Shown in pieces: positions 1 to 8,427 of a DNA stretch of 47,281 bases. This DNA comes from Desulfatibacillum sp. (lineage in GTDB: Bacteria; Desulfobacterota; Desulfobacteria; Desulfobacterales; Desulfatibacillaceae), in assembly GCA_016342355.1 (NCBI GenBank), contig JAEINP010000041.1, positions 1-47,281 on the forward strand. Reading direction: 5' to 3'. How positions within the stretch are numbered: the stretch's first letter is position 1; each line of letters begins with the position of its first letter. The notes under the pieces are model-generated. The model worked only from the letters and a program-made list of their open reading frames with translations, made no database searches and had not been told where the DNA came from. The translations under genes and the position numbers were made by a program.

Positions 1-60
1 ATCGCAAACGAGAAAGGGCGACTTCGGTATGTATCTGAAATCGCCCTTGTTTCTTTCGCA

Positions 61-147
61 TGGTGCCGAAGGGGAGACTCGAACTCCCACCCGCATTCGC
101 GGACTAGACCCTGAACCTAGCGCGTCTACCAATTCCGCCACTTCGGC
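61..147 (-). tRNA. tRNA-Leu (anticodon CAG)
   Basis: Read on the minus strand this folds as a class II tRNA. The 7-bp acceptor stem pairs GCCGAAG with CTTCGGC, followed by discriminator A and an encoded CCA. The D-arm is leucine-like (GGAATTGGTAGACGC). The anticodon stem CTAGG/TCTAG holds the loop TTCAGGG, giving anticodon CAG. The long variable arm and GTTCGAGTC T-arm complete it. It would decode CUG leucine codons. A second leucine tRNA (GAG) with the same acceptor stem lies at 46846-46932. Confidence 0.96.
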
Positions 148-316
148 ACTTATGTACTGGCCTTTTCCCGAAATTTTTGCTCTATTGCCCTTTTGGGTCA
201 GAGCGGCTTGTCTCGGTCCGGCCTTTCCGGGAAAATGATTGATTTCCCCGAACGGATGCAGTAATTAAACGGATTTGGTCTGTCTGTCAAGCGAAATATG
301 GGAGCTTTTTATACAA

Positions 317-1252
317 ATGCAATTAATCGAGAATCTGGAATCCATTAAACAGCCGTTTTCAAAGGCTGTTATTACCATTGGGAATTTTGACGGGGTCCAT
401 ATAGGACATCAGGCCCTTTTTTCCGAAGTCATCGAGAAAGCGGATGCCATCGGGGGCGATTCCCTGGCCATGACCTTTGAACCCCATCCGGCCCGATTTT
501 TGAAAAAGGAGAATTTTCCGCCACTTATCACCCTGTATGAACAAAAAGTGGAGCTTATCAGTCGCACGGGCCTGGACGCCCTGGTGGTGATTCCCTTTGA
601 TCAGGCCTTTGCCTCTCTCAGCCCCAGGGAATTTGTGGAGGACGTTTTAATCAGGCGTTTGGGTGTAAAAGTGCTGGTGGTGGGACCGGACTATTGTTTT
701 GGAAAGGGCCGGGAGGGCAACGTGGAGTATCTGCAGAATATCGCCGCGCCCCTGGATTTCGAACTCATGGTGGTGCCCTGGATCGGGCAGGCCGGACCGG
801 ACGGGGAGCGCATTAGCAGCACCCGCATCCGGGATCTGGTTGGCGACGGCAAGATTGAGGAGGCCAAACGGCTTTTGGGCCGGGACTATCAGGTGCGCGG
901 GGTGGTGGTGAAGGGCCGGAACCGGGGGGGTAAAATGTTGGGTTTTCCCACGGCCAACATTCATCTGAGCGATGAGTTATGCCCCAAGGCCGGGGTGTAC
1001 GCCGTGACCATGCAGGTGGGGGACACTCTTTATCCTGCTGTGGCCAATATCGGGTACAGTCCGACCTTTGACGATCATATTTTTACGGTGGAAGTGCACG
1101 CCCTGGATTTTTCCGGGGATCTGTATGACCGGAAGATCAAGGTGAATTTTATTTCCAGGCTGCGGGGAGAGGTAAAGTTTCCCAATATTGAGGCCCTGAT
1201 CGAGCAGATTCGGGAGGATATCAAAGTCGCCAGGGGGATACTTCCCCTATGA
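317..1252 (+). CDS. ribF: Bifunctional riboflavin kinase / FAD synthetase
   Basis: Cytoplasmic enzyme that phosphorylates riboflavin to FMN and adenylylates FMN to FAD. The 311-residue protein has the family's normal two-domain order. The N-terminal nucleotidyltransferase domain carries GNFDGVHIGH at residues 22-31 and a later ISSTRIR motif. The C-terminal riboflavin kinase domain starts near residue 185 with GVVVKGRNRGGKMLGFPTANI. The ATG at 317 is chosen because homology begins just after it and GGGAG lies about 12 bases upstream. An in-frame GTG at 275 would add 14 residues with no family similarity. The gene heads a packed same-strand run and its stop overlaps the next start by four bases. 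Confidence 0.95.
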   Translation: MQLIENLESIKQPFSKAVITIGNFDGVHIGHQALFSEVIEKADAIGGDSLAMTFEPHPARFLKKENFPPLITLYEQKVELISRTGLDALVVIPFDQAFASLSPREFVEDVLIRRLGVKVLVVGPDYCFGKGREGNVEYLQNIAAPLDFELMVVPWIGQAGPDGERISSTRIRDLVGDGKIEEAKRLLGRDYQVRGVVVKGRNRGGKMLGFPTANIHLSDELCPKAGVYAVTMQVGDTLYPAVANIGYSPTFDDHIFTVEVHALDFSGDLYDRKIKVNFISRLRGEVKFPNIEALIEQIREDIKVARGILPL

Positions 1253-2355
1253 AGGGAAAAAAACTTATTATTTCCCTGGTGATCGGATTGGCCATATCCG
1301 GGGCGGGCCTGTACTTTTCTTTCAGGAATGTCCAGTTTGGCCCTTTGATGGAGTATATTGCCTCCATCAATTACTGGTGGACCCTGCCTGCCTTGGTCAT
1401 GGGCATGGGAAGTTTTTTCCTGCGGGCGTGGCGTTGGCAGGTGATCATGGGCTCGGTGGAGCGCATCAGCTTTTGGGAAGCCTACCATCCCATGATGATC
1501 GGATTCATGATGAACTGCATCCTGCCGGGCAGGGTGGGTGAACTGGCGAGGCCCGCCATCTTAAAGCGGCAAAAGGGCGTGCCTTTTTTTCAGACCCTGG
1601 CCACGGTAGCTGCGGAAAGAGCTTTTGACCTGATTATCCTGTTAGGGCTTTTCGCCATTGTGACCTCTTATGTGCAGATTGACCCCAACCTGGAGGTTGT
1701 GGTGGATCAATACACCATTTCCGGCCAGGTGTTGCAGCGTGCGGCCACGGCCATGACGCGCCTTTCCCTGGTGCTCATCACAGGCATCATCCTGGTGAGC
1801 TTTGAATTTACCCGAGGATTGATGGAGCGGGTTATCTTGGCCAGCCCTTTGGCGTTGTTTTTCCTGAGCCTGAACACCCAGGAAAAAATCCGGAAGGCTG
1901 TTTGTCAGCCCATTGTGGCGATCATGAACGGAATCGCCCAGGGTTTTGCGGCCATAAAGAATTTTGGAAAGGTGGCTTTATGCCTGGGGATTTCCGTGGT
2001 AATCTGGGTACTGCTGGCATCGACGTATTTTGTCATGGTCCAGGGATGCCCTGGGATTTCCATGTCGCCCCTGGAATTGACCGCCATGATGGTTATTATA
2101 TGCTTTGCAATCTCCTTGCCTTCGGCTCCGGGTTTTTGGGGGCTTTGGGAGGCAGGGGGGATTTTCGCCATGGTACTGTTTGGCGTGGCCCGGGATGAGG
2201 CCGCAGGATTCACCCTGGTCAACCATGTGATTCAGTTGATGGTTCCCATAGCCATGGGCCTTGTGAGCGTGGTCATGACAGGGGTCAGCATCAGGCAGAT
2301 ATCGAGCGCCAGTACGGAACTGGCTGACAAGGATACTCAAACAACAGAGAGGTGA
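1249..2355 (+). CDS. YbhN/AglD-type integral membrane protein (flippase-like domain)
   Basis: A 368-residue polytopic inner-membrane protein of the lysylphosphatidylglycerol synthase TM-region/UPF0104 superfamily. Its first membrane segment lies at about residues 7-27, and further hydrophobic segments cover much of the rest. The signature [12 protein letters not shown] segment is at about 97-108, and a conserved [16 protein letters not shown] loop follows near 284-299. Members are proposed to be involved in lipid or polyprenyl-linked substrate handling, but no reaction can be assigned from sequence. It overlaps ribF by ATGA, so it is probably translationally coupled. The C-terminal tail is polar. 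Confidence 0.8.
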   Translation: MKGKKLIISLVIGLAISGAGLYFSFRNVQFGPLMEYIASINYWWTLPALVMGMGSFFLRAWRWQVIMGSVERISFWEAYHPMMIGFMMNCILPGRVGELARPAILKRQKGVPFFQTLATVAAERAFDLIILLGLFAIVTSYVQIDPNLEVVVDQYTISGQVLQRAATAMTRLSLVLITGIILVSFEFTRGLMERVILASPLALFFLSLNTQEKIRKAVCQPIVAIMNGIAQGFAAIKNFGKVALCLGISVVIWVLLASTYFVMVQGCPGISMSPLELTAMMVIICFAISLPSAPGFWGLWEAGGIFAMVLFGVARDEAAGFTLVNHVIQLMVPIAMGLVSVVMTGVSIRQISSASTELADKDTQTTER

Positions 2356-2362
2356 TAGGCTT

Positions 2363-2881
2363 GTGGCTCTTTTGGACATAGTGACCTATCCGGCCCCCAT
2401 ACTGGATAAGCCATCAGAAATTATAGAAAATATTGATGACAGCATTATTTGTCTCATACAAGATATGACAGAAACCTTGTACGATGCTCCAGGCATTGGC
2501 CTGGCTGCCGTGCAGGTGGGGCATAACAAGGCCATGCTGCTTTATGACGTGGCGGAGGACGAAGATTCCCCCGGCACCGGCCTGAAGGTGCTTATCAATC
2601 CCCGTATTGTGCATACGGAGGGCAAGGTTTGCTCGGAAAACGAGGGCTGCCTGAGCGTCCCGGGATTGCGGGCCGATGTTCCCAGGCACGCCTGCGTGTC
2701 CGTGGAAGGAGTGGACCATGAGGGCAAACCGGTAAAAATCGACGCCGAGGGCTTGCTGTCCATTGTACTCCAGCACGAAATCGACCACCTGGAAGGCAGG
2801 CTTTTTATAGAGCGCATCAGTTCCCTCAAGCGCAATATGTACAAAAGGCGCGTACAAAAGGCCTTGAAAGAGGAAGGGTGA
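2363..2881 (+). CDS. def: Peptide deformylase
   Basis: Cytoplasmic metalloenzyme that removes the formyl group from the N-terminal methionine of new proteins. All three family motifs are present: GIGLAAVQ (44-51), EGCLS (94-98, metal ligand Cys96) and QHEIDH (137-142; metal ligands His138 and His142, catalytic Glu139). The length of 172 residues is standard. The start is GTG with GAGAGG about 12 bases upstream. fmt follows after seven bases, the usual pairing of the enzymes that add and remove the formyl group. Confidence 0.97.
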   Translation: MALLDIVTYPAPILDKPSEIIENIDDSIICLIQDMTETLYDAPGIGLAAVQVGHNKAMLLYDVAEDEDSPGTGLKVLINPRIVHTEGKVCSENEGCLSVPGLRADVPRHACVSVEGVDHEGKPVKIDAEGLLSIVLQHEIDHLEGRLFIERISSLKRNMYKRRVQKALKEEG

Positions 2882-2888
2882 TCGCCCG

Positions 2889-3812
2889 GTGAGAATTGTA
2901 TTTATGGGCACTCCGGACTTTGCGGTTCCGCCCTTAAGAAATTTATGCAAGCGGGGCTATGACGTGGCCGCGGTGGTGACCCAGCCAGACCGACCCAGGG
3001 GTCGGGGAAAAAAACTGGCGCCGCCGCCGGTCAAAGTGGAAGCCCTGGATCAGGGACTGCCGGTGTTGCAGCCGGAAAAGGTACGCACCCGGGAATTCGA
3101 GGAAACCCTGGCGGCTTATGAGGCGGACCTTTTTGTGGTCATTGCCTACGGGCACATCCTGCCTCAGGCCATCCTGGATTTGCCCAAAATCATGCCCATC
3201 AACATTCATGCTTCCCTGCTGCCAGCTTACCGAGGGCCTGCTCCTATTCAATGGGCCATCATCAACGGCGAAAGCAAGACCGGAGTCACGGCCATGCGCA
3301 TGGACTCGGGCATGGACACGGGCGATATTCTTTCCGTGGCTGAGGTGGATATTCTTGACACGGACACTTCGGAAAGCCTCCACGACAAGTTGTCCCTGGC
3401 CGGAGCGGATTTGCTGATCAAAACCCTGGAAAACCTGGACTCCATCACGCCCCGGGTTCAGGAGCACGAAAAAGCCACCTATGCCCGGGCCTTGGAAAAG
3501 GCCGACGGTCGCGTCCGGTGGGCGGAGCCTGCCTTTGCCATTGAGCGCCTGATTCGGGGCGTAACCCCCTGGCCCGGGGCCTTTACCTTTTTTGAAGGCA
3601 AGCGTTTGAGGATTCTGGAAGCCCGAATATGGAACGAGCCAACCCAGGCTGGCCCGGGCACGGTCATTTCAAGCACTGGCGGGGTGTTTCTTGTCGCCAC
3701 CGGAGACGGCGTGCTGAACATTCTCCGGGTCCAGGGCGCCTCGGGCAAACCCTTGAATGCTGAGGATTACTTGCGAGGGGCGAGGATCGACCCCGGCGCC
3801 GTACTGGAATAG
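2889..3812 (+). CDS. fmt: Methionyl-tRNA formyltransferase
   Basis: Transfers a formyl group from 10-formyltetrahydrofolate to initiator Met-tRNA. The 307-residue protein has the N-terminal Rossmann-like catalytic domain with the NIHASLLPAYRGPAPIQWAI block (105-124; catalytic Asn105 and His107). The catalytic Asp143 sits in SGMDTGDIL, and the C-terminal tRNA-binding domain carries TPWPGAF near 232. The start is GTG. It lies between def and rsmB with spacings of seven and three bases, so the three translation and ribosome genes are almost certainly one transcript. Confidence 0.97.
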   Translation: MRIVFMGTPDFAVPPLRNLCKRGYDVAAVVTQPDRPRGRGKKLAPPPVKVEALDQGLPVLQPEKVRTREFEETLAAYEADLFVVIAYGHILPQAILDLPKIMPINIHASLLPAYRGPAPIQWAIINGESKTGVTAMRMDSGMDTGDILSVAEVDILDTDTSESLHDKLSLAGADLLIKTLENLDSITPRVQEHEKATYARALEKADGRVRWAEPAFAIERLIRGVTPWPGAFTFFEGKRLRILEARIWNEPTQAGPGTVISSTGGVFLVATGDGVLNILRVQGASGKPLNAEDYLRGARIDPGAVLE

Positions 3813-3815
3813 GCC

Positions 3816-5183
3816 GTGAAACCTTCCGCCGGAAAGGATACTCCCCGCAAAACCGCGGCGCGCATTCTGGATCGCCTGGACACCGGCGACTTGGTGCTTG
3901 ACGTGCTCATGGACCGTGCTCTGGAAGAAGATCTCGGGCTCACCCGGAAGGACCGGGCCTTGGTCATGGCCTTGGTTTTTGGGGTGACAAGGAACCGGGG
4001 CCGTATTGACTGGATCATCGGCAATTTTTCCAAGACAAAGTTGAACAAAATCCAACCAGGTGTTTTGAATATATTGAGGATGGGGGTTTTTCAACTGCTT
4101 TTCCTGGACCGGGTGCCACCGGCTTTGGCTGTGGATTCCTCGGTGGAAATGGCCAAAAAGACGGCTCCCGCCTACGTGGTCAAGTTCGTCAACGGCTTGT
4201 TGAGAAACGTGGAACGGAATGGCAGGGAACTCGTCCTGCCGGATTTCGCCAAGGACCCGGTCAAGGCCATATGCGTAGGAGAGTCCTATCCCGAATGGCT
4301 GGTTAGGCGATGGGTGAAAAGGTTCGGGCCGGAACAGGCCCTGGAACTGTGCCGGGCAGGCAACCGGATTGCGCCTATCACCATAAGGGTCAATCCCCTG
4401 GCCGCCACAAGGGATCAGGTTTTGGAGGAGATTCTGGATCTTGTGCAGGAACCTGAAAATCATCCCTGGCTGCCCGATGCCGTGTCCTTTTCCGCTCCCA
4501 ATGTACCAGTGTTTGAACTTCCCGGCTTTAGGGAAGGAAGATTTTCCGTGCAGGATGCTGCTTCCCAGCTTGTGGCCCTGTGCCTCAGTCCGCAGCCTGG
4601 AGATAAGGTCCTGGACGCATGTGCAGGCCTGGGGTCCAAGACAGCCCACCTGGCCCAATTGATGGGCAACCAAGGCGAAATTCTGGCCACGGACGTGGAA
4701 CCAAGCAAGATTAGGCATCTTTCGGACGAAATGAAGCGACTTGGCATTGCCATTGTCAGAACGGAAAAGCAGGATTTTTCCCGGGCTGTGAGTTTGCCCG
4801 GGACTTTGTTTGACAATGTTTTGGTGGATGCGCCGTGCACCGGGCTTGGGGTCATACGCCGGAACCCGGACAGCAAGTGGTCCAAAAACATGGATTCGGT
4901 CCGCAGGCACGCAGGGCTTCAGGCAGGGATTTTGGCGAACGCCTCGGCCCTGGTCAAACCCGGGGGCTTGATCGTGTACTCGGTTTGCAGTATGGAACCG
5001 GAGGAAACAGAAAACATCGTCAGGGAATTTTTAAAAGATCATCCGGACTTTGCGGTGGAGGAATGTCCGTTGCCCCAGAGCGCTGACAAAACCATGCTTG
5101 ACGGGCTGGGTTGTTTGCGCACATTCCCTCACAAGCATGATATGGACGGCTTTTTTGCGGCTCGTATGAGGCGCCAATCATGA
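3816..5183 (+). CDS. rsmB: 16S rRNA (cytosine-967-C5)-methyltransferase RsmB/Sun
   Basis: SAM-dependent RNA m5C methyltransferase with an N-terminal NusB-like RNA-binding domain (about 1-140) and a C-terminal Rossmann methyltransferase domain. The SAM motif DACAGLGSKTAHLAQL is near 265-280. The two conserved cysteines of the m5C class are visible: Cys341 in DAPCTGLG and Cys391 in YSVCSMEPEE. The 455-residue length is typical. The start is GTG, three bases after fmt. The final bases overlap the PASTA-protein start (ATGA). Confidence 0.95.
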   Translation: MKPSAGKDTPRKTAARILDRLDTGDLVLDVLMDRALEEDLGLTRKDRALVMALVFGVTRNRGRIDWIIGNFSKTKLNKIQPGVLNILRMGVFQLLFLDRVPPALAVDSSVEMAKKTAPAYVVKFVNGLLRNVERNGRELVLPDFAKDPVKAICVGESYPEWLVRRWVKRFGPEQALELCRAGNRIAPITIRVNPLAATRDQVLEEILDLVQEPENHPWLPDAVSFSAPNVPVFELPGFREGRFSVQDAASQLVALCLSPQPGDKVLDACAGLGSKTAHLAQLMGNQGEILATDVEPSKIRHLSDEMKRLGIAIVRTEKQDFSRAVSLPGTLFDNVLVDAPCTGLGVIRRNPDSKWSKNMDSVRRHAGLQAGILANASALVKPGGLIVYSVCSMEPEETENIVREFLKDHPDFAVEECPLPQSADKTMLDGLGCLRTFPHKHDMDGFFAARMRRQS

Positions 5184-6160
5184 TAAAAAAACTACCCAAG
5201 TTTTTTTTATATGTGGGAATATTTGTGCTGGCCCTGGGAGGGAGCGCTTATTTTTCCCTCCATTTTTTATTGACCACGGCGGACACGGTGGTAGTCCCGA
5301 GTTTGGTAGGCAAGGACGTGGTGTATGTCCTGGAAACCTTGTCCGCCATGGGTTTGAACACCAAGGTCGCGGGTAGGCGCTATCATCCCGTCATTCCGGA
5401 GAACAGTGTGGTCACCCAGGAACCGGAAGCCGGCAGTGAAATCAAAAAGGATCGGGACGTGCGCATCGTCCTTTCCGCCGGGCCGGAAACTTTGTCCATG
5501 CCCAATCTGGTGGGGACCGATCTGCGCAAGGCCCGGATTTGGCTGGAGGACAACGACCTGTCCCTCGCCTGGGTCTCCCGGGTGTACGATGATGCCATAA
5601 CTGACACGATTCTTGCCCAGAACCCCTTACCACCCGACCCTGTTGAACGGGGGGGCGAGGTACGTCTGCTGGTGAGCATGGGGAAACGCCCCAAGGCCAT
5701 GATGATGCCGGATTTTTCCGGCCTTAGCCCGGAGGACGCCATACTTTTGGCCGAGCGTTGGGGCTTTAAGGTGGAAAAAATCCACGCAGCCCAGACCGTG
5801 GATCGGCCCCCGGACGTGGTGGTTGACCAGTCTCCGGCCATGGGATATCGTGTGATGGAGGGCCAGGGAATTGAGATTACCGTAAACAGGCCGCGTCATA
5901 AGGATGGCCCGGAAAGGGACGGCGGAGGTGGGATGGGTTTTATTTCCTTTCGTGTTCCTGCGGGCTTCCTGAAAAGCCATATGGAGCTGAAGGCCAGCGT
6001 GGGTAACAGCCTGGAGATCCTGTTTGACGAGTATGTGCAGCCCGGAACCCGTTTATGGTTCCTGTTGCCGGACAAGGATGGGGAGTTTTTCCTGTACCGG
6101 GACGGCGAGACAATCAAACAAAGCCACGAACAGTTTTTTTATGGGAGACTTAAAAAGTGA
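5180..6160 (+). CDS. Membrane-anchored protein with three PASTA domains
   Basis: A 326-residue protein with a short cytoplasmic N-terminus (MIKKLPK), one membrane anchor or uncleaved signal at about 8-30, then three PASTA repeats. These begin near [11 protein letters not shown] (36), [11 protein letters not shown] (105) and [11 protein letters not shown] (175), each about 70 residues. A C-terminal domain of about 90 residues carries no motif I recognise. PASTA domains usually bind peptidoglycan fragments or mediate divisome contacts in serine/threonine kinases and PBPs. Neither a kinase nor a transpeptidase domain is fused here, so the role in the envelope is inferred only. It is coupled to both neighbours: ATGA with rsmB, GTGA with rpe. 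Confidence 0.82.
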   Translation: MIKKLPKFFLYVGIFVLALGGSAYFSLHFLLTTADTVVVPSLVGKDVVYVLETLSAMGLNTKVAGRRYHPVIPENSVVTQEPEAGSEIKKDRDVRIVLSAGPETLSMPNLVGTDLRKARIWLEDNDLSLAWVSRVYDDAITDTILAQNPLPPDPVERGGEVRLLVSMGKRPKAMMMPDFSGLSPEDAILLAERWGFKVEKIHAAQTVDRPPDVVVDQSPAMGYRVMEGQGIEITVNRPRHKDGPERDGGGGMGFISFRVPAGFLKSHMELKASVGNSLEILFDEYVQPGTRLWFLLPDKDGEFFLYRDGETIKQSHEQFFYGRLKK

Positions 6161-6816
6161 AAATTATAGCACCCTCGATTCTGTCCGCAGATTTTGCCCG
6201 CCTGGGCGAGGAAGTCCGTGCCGTGGAAAAGGCCGGAGCCGATTGGATTCATGTGGATGTGATGGACGGTCGTTTTGTGCCCAACATCACCATAGGACCC
6301 ATAGTCTGCGAGGCTGTGAACAGGGTTACGGACCTTCCCCTGGACGTGCATTTGATGATCAAGCAGCCGGAGTTGTACGTGGAGGATTTCATCAAGGCCG
6401 GAGCCGATTGGGTCACCATCCAGGTGGAGTCCACCACCCATTTGAACCGGACCGTGAATCTAATTCGGGAACTGGGCGCCAGGCCGGGTGTGGTTTTGAA
6501 TCCCACCACTCCCTTGTCCGGGTTGGAGTGGGTGCTGGAATATGTGGATCTGGTCATGCTCATGAGCGTCAACCCGGGTTTTGGGGGTCAGAAGTTTATC
6601 AGCAACACCCTGCGTAAGACCGAGGCATTGGCGGAAATGATTCAGGCCAAAGGCCTGGACGTATTGATCGAACTGGATGGCGGGATCAATTCAAAGACCA
6701 TCAGGGCGGCTGCGGACGCCGGGGCGGGCGCCTTTGTGGCAGGTTCGGCCATTTTCGGCAGCCAGGATTATGCGGCCGCCATCCAGGAGTTCCGGAAGCT
6801 GTTGGGAGAAGCCTAA
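6157..6816 (+). CDS. rpe: Ribulose-phosphate 3-epimerase
   Basis: Interconverts ribulose-5-phosphate and xylulose-5-phosphate in the pentose phosphate pathway. The 219-residue TIM-barrel protein shows [15 protein letters not shown] at the N-terminus, the metal-site [13 protein letters not shown] block (31-43), LPLDVHLMI, the [10 protein letters not shown] phosphate loop, and ELDGGIN with the second catalytic aspartate. The start is GTG, overlapping the preceding TGA. Homology begins at residue 2, which supports it. Confidence 0.97.
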   Translation: MKIIAPSILSADFARLGEEVRAVEKAGADWIHVDVMDGRFVPNITIGPIVCEAVNRVTDLPLDVHLMIKQPELYVEDFIKAGADWVTIQVESTTHLNRTVNLIRELGARPGVVLNPTTPLSGLEWVLEYVDLVMLMSVNPGFGGQKFISNTLRKTEALAEMIQAKGLDVLIELDGGINSKTIRAAADAGAGAFVAGSAIFGSQDYAAAIQEFRKLLGEA

Positions 6817-6933
6817 ACCACCGGGACAGGAGAATTTTTTCCTGCCCAAGGCTTTCTGTTAATGGCGCCAAACCGGGAAGACAGGTTTTTAAATTTTTCG
6901 AGCCACCCCTATTTATTGAATGGAAGGAAGGCC

Positions 6934-7389
6934 ATGGCTGACAAGATAAAACCCACAGTGCTGGTGCTGAACGGGCCGAACCTGAACATGCTGGGTAAAA
7001 GGGAGCCCGAGGTTTACGGGTCCACCACGCTGGATGAAATCAACCAGGGCCTGAAAAAACAGGGGCTGGAGCTTGGCCTGGAAATCCAATGCTATCAATC
7101 CAATTCCGAAGGGGCCCTGGTGGACCGGATTCAGGAGGCCTATGAAAAGGTGGCAGGAATCATCATCAATCCGGCGGCCTATACCCACACCAGCGTGGCG
7201 ATTCGGGATGCTTTGCTGCTTCATAACGTGCCCATCATAGAGGTCCATTTGTCCAATGTGTATCAGCGGGAGGAATTTCGTCACAAATCCTTTGTTTCGG
7301 GAGTGGCGACTGCCCAGATGGCGGGCTTTGGGGCCATGGGATATACCATGGCGTTGAATGCCTTGGCCAAGATGATTTTAGAAGTATAG
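6934..7389 (+). CDS. aroQ: 3-dehydroquinate dehydratase, type II
   Basis: Third step of the shikimate pathway. The 151-residue protein has [18 protein letters not shown] (catalytic tyrosine at its end), [16 protein letters not shown], and [17 protein letters not shown] with the catalytic histidine. Family members assemble as dodecamers. The ATG at 6934 is chosen because AAGGAAGG lies just upstream and homology starts there. An upstream in-frame ATG at 6862 would add 24 residues with no family similarity. The 117-base gap after rpe suggests it may have its own promoter, though none is obvious. Confidence 0.95.
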   Translation: MADKIKPTVLVLNGPNLNMLGKREPEVYGSTTLDEINQGLKKQGLELGLEIQCYQSNSEGALVDRIQEAYEKVAGIIINPAAYTHTSVAIRDALLLHNVPIIEVHLSNVYQREEFRHKSFVSGVATAQMAGFGAMGYTMALNALAKMILEV

Positions 7390-7397
7390 GGTATCAA

Positions 7398-7420
7398 CCC
7401 GTTTAACGGGATTTGATTTG
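7398..7420 (+). terminator. Possible weak terminator after aroQ
   Basis: A short GC-rich palindrome, CCCGTTTAACGGG, can form a 5-bp stem with a 3-nt loop and is followed by a T-rich but interrupted run (ATTTGATTTG). It sits nine bases past the aroQ stop. The stem is short and the U-tract imperfect, so termination would be leaky. Confidence 0.35.
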
Positions 7421-7555
7421 TTCATTGCATATCGTATGGAAACAAGTATAGTTTGTCTAAAGCCTTATGAGCGATGACAGACCGGACGCCGCCCCAGCGA
7501 GCGACATCCTGCGATGGAAACGGGTAGGAATATGGAAATTGAGGAAGGAAACGGA

Positions 7556-8110
7556 ATGAAAGAGGTTTTGGAGGCGCTTGAACAGGCTATTAAGCGAAAG
7601 ATCATAGTCCAGTTAGGCCGCCATGAGTTGGAGGAGGATGATTATTTTTTTCATGGGTTTGTCATGGACTATTCTGAAACCTTTGTGCTCATGCAATTGG
7701 TGAGCGACCGTTTTGACCTGGACGGATACGAGGTGCTGAGAACCAAGGACATCACTTTTATAGATTCCGAGTTTCCGGAAAGGCGATTTTTGGAAAAGGC
7801 TTTGACCGCCCAAGGTGTTCGCCCGACGCCGCTCAAGGGAATTGATCTGTCCGGGGCTCGTCCTTTGTTTAAGTCCATTGAAAAGCAGTTCCCCCTTCTT
7901 GTAATACATCGTGAGTGGGTTTCGGATGATGATTGCGAAGTCGGACGCATAAAATTGGCGGCTGACGAGTTTTATACCCTCAAGAATCTATCGCCCACAG
8001 CCCGATGGGTGGATGACGACAAAATGTACCGGTACAGTGACGTGACCCGGGTTTGTTTTGGGGGCGCCTACGAGACTACTCTTGCCTTGGTGGCCGAAAT
8101 TCAGGTTTGA
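7556..8110 (+). CDS. Conserved-looking hypothetical protein, function unknown
   Basis: I do not recognise a family. The product is an acidic soluble protein of 184 residues with no signal peptide or membrane segment. The first 60 residues (for example KRKIIVQLGRHELEEDDYFFHGFVM) alternate charged and hydrophobic positions as in a small beta-barrel. DGYEVLRTKDITFID and the late YRYSDVTRVCFGGAYE block echo each other and may be two copies of one fold, but this is weak. The ATG at 7556 has AGGAAGGAAA about six bases upstream. In-frame ATGs at 7514 and 7532 are alternatives. Codon use matches the neighbours. It lies between aroQ and the ilv leader, apparently with its own unit. Confidence 0.6.
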   Translation: MKEVLEALEQAIKRKIIVQLGRHELEEDDYFFHGFVMDYSETFVLMQLVSDRFDLDGYEVLRTKDITFIDSEFPERRFLEKALTAQGVRPTPLKGIDLSGARPLFKSIEKQFPLLVIHREWVSDDDCEVGRIKLAADEFYTLKNLSPTARWVDDDKMYRYSDVTRVCFGGAYETTLALVAEIQV

Positions 8111-8145
8111 TTCGGGTTAGTGTACAAATAGTGAATAAAAAAGGC

Positions 8146-8173
8146 TTGACAGGGAGTTCATGGGCTTGATACA
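8146..8173 (+). promoter_or_regulatory. Likely sigma-70 promoter of the ilv operon
   Basis: A perfect -35 hexamer TTGACA is followed after 16 bases by GATACA, a 3/6 match to the -10 consensus. Transcription would start near 8180, about 45 bases before the leader peptide. The perfect -35 and the position directly ahead of the attenuator support the call; the poor -10 limits confidence. Confidence 0.5.
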
Positions 8174-8225
8174 AGTGCCCAGATTTTGCAGAAGGAATTT
8201 TTTATCAAAGGAATCCAGTAATACC

Positions 8226-8312
8226 ATGAAGAATATTTTTTCCGTTATCATTATTAGCCTCGGTCTTATTATCGTAGTAGGGATTCTTCCCTGCTACGGA
8301 CGGGCTGGATAA
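8226..8312 (+). CDS. Ile/Val/Leu-rich leader peptide of the ilv attenuator
   Basis: A 28-codon reading frame starting ATG-AAG-AAT and ending at TAA. Residues 4-21 contain 13 branched-chain residues (7 Ile, 3 Val, 3 Leu), including runs of three Ile codons, Ile-Ile-Val-Val, and Ile-Leu. Such runs are the hallmark of leader peptides controlling branched-chain biosynthesis. AAAGGAA lies about 12 bases upstream. The stop sits next to the RNA segment that would form the antiterminator, so a ribosome that finishes translation would cover it. The peptide itself probably has no function after synthesis. The hydrophobic sequence could mimic a membrane segment, but the position ahead of ilvD and the RNA structures make a regulatory leader far more likely. 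Confidence 0.82.
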   Translation: MKNIFSVIIISLGLIIVVGILPCYGRAG

Positions 8313-8355
8313 CGGGATAATTTCAATACAAGTTAAAAAATCCGTTGCCAGCCCG
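8273..8355 (+). promoter_or_regulatory. ilv leader RNA: pause hairpin and antiterminator
   Basis: Two structures lie before the terminator. First, CGTAGTAGGG (8273-8282) pairs with CCCTGCTACG (8289-8298), 10 bp with one G-U and a 6-nt loop, inside the leader codons: a candidate RNA-polymerase pause hairpin. Second, CGGGCTGG (8301-8308) and AACGG (8311-8315) are complementary to CCAGCCCG (8348-8355) and CCGTT (8342-8346). That gives a 13-bp antiterminator with a small internal loop that uses up the left arm of the terminator. A ribosome stalled on the Val/Ile codons near 8274-8288 leaves 8301-8315 free; one at the stop codon hides it. Pairings were read by eye. Confidence 0.75.
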
Positions 8356-8375
8356 CTGGCAACGGATTTTTTTTT
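8335..8375 (+). terminator. Rho-independent terminator (attenuator) before ilvD
   Basis: TCCGTTGCCAG (8341-8351) pairs perfectly with CTGGCAACGGA (8356-8366) around a CCCG loop. The 11-bp stem is flanked by six A before and nine T after, so it can extend by A-U pairs. It lies 52 bases before the ilvD start and after the leader peptide, where it would end transcription when branched-chain aminoacyl-tRNAs are plentiful. Its left arm is shared with the antiterminator. Confidence 0.92.
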
Positions 8376-8427
8376 GGCTGAAGGACCGGGACGAGTTTTT
8401 GTCCAACAAGCATAAAAAGGAAACCTA

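Noticed and set aside
3669-4910. Minus-strand frame (413 codons) antisense to fmt/rsmB
   Set aside because: Overlaps two certain genes and has no recognisable domain or ribosome binding site.
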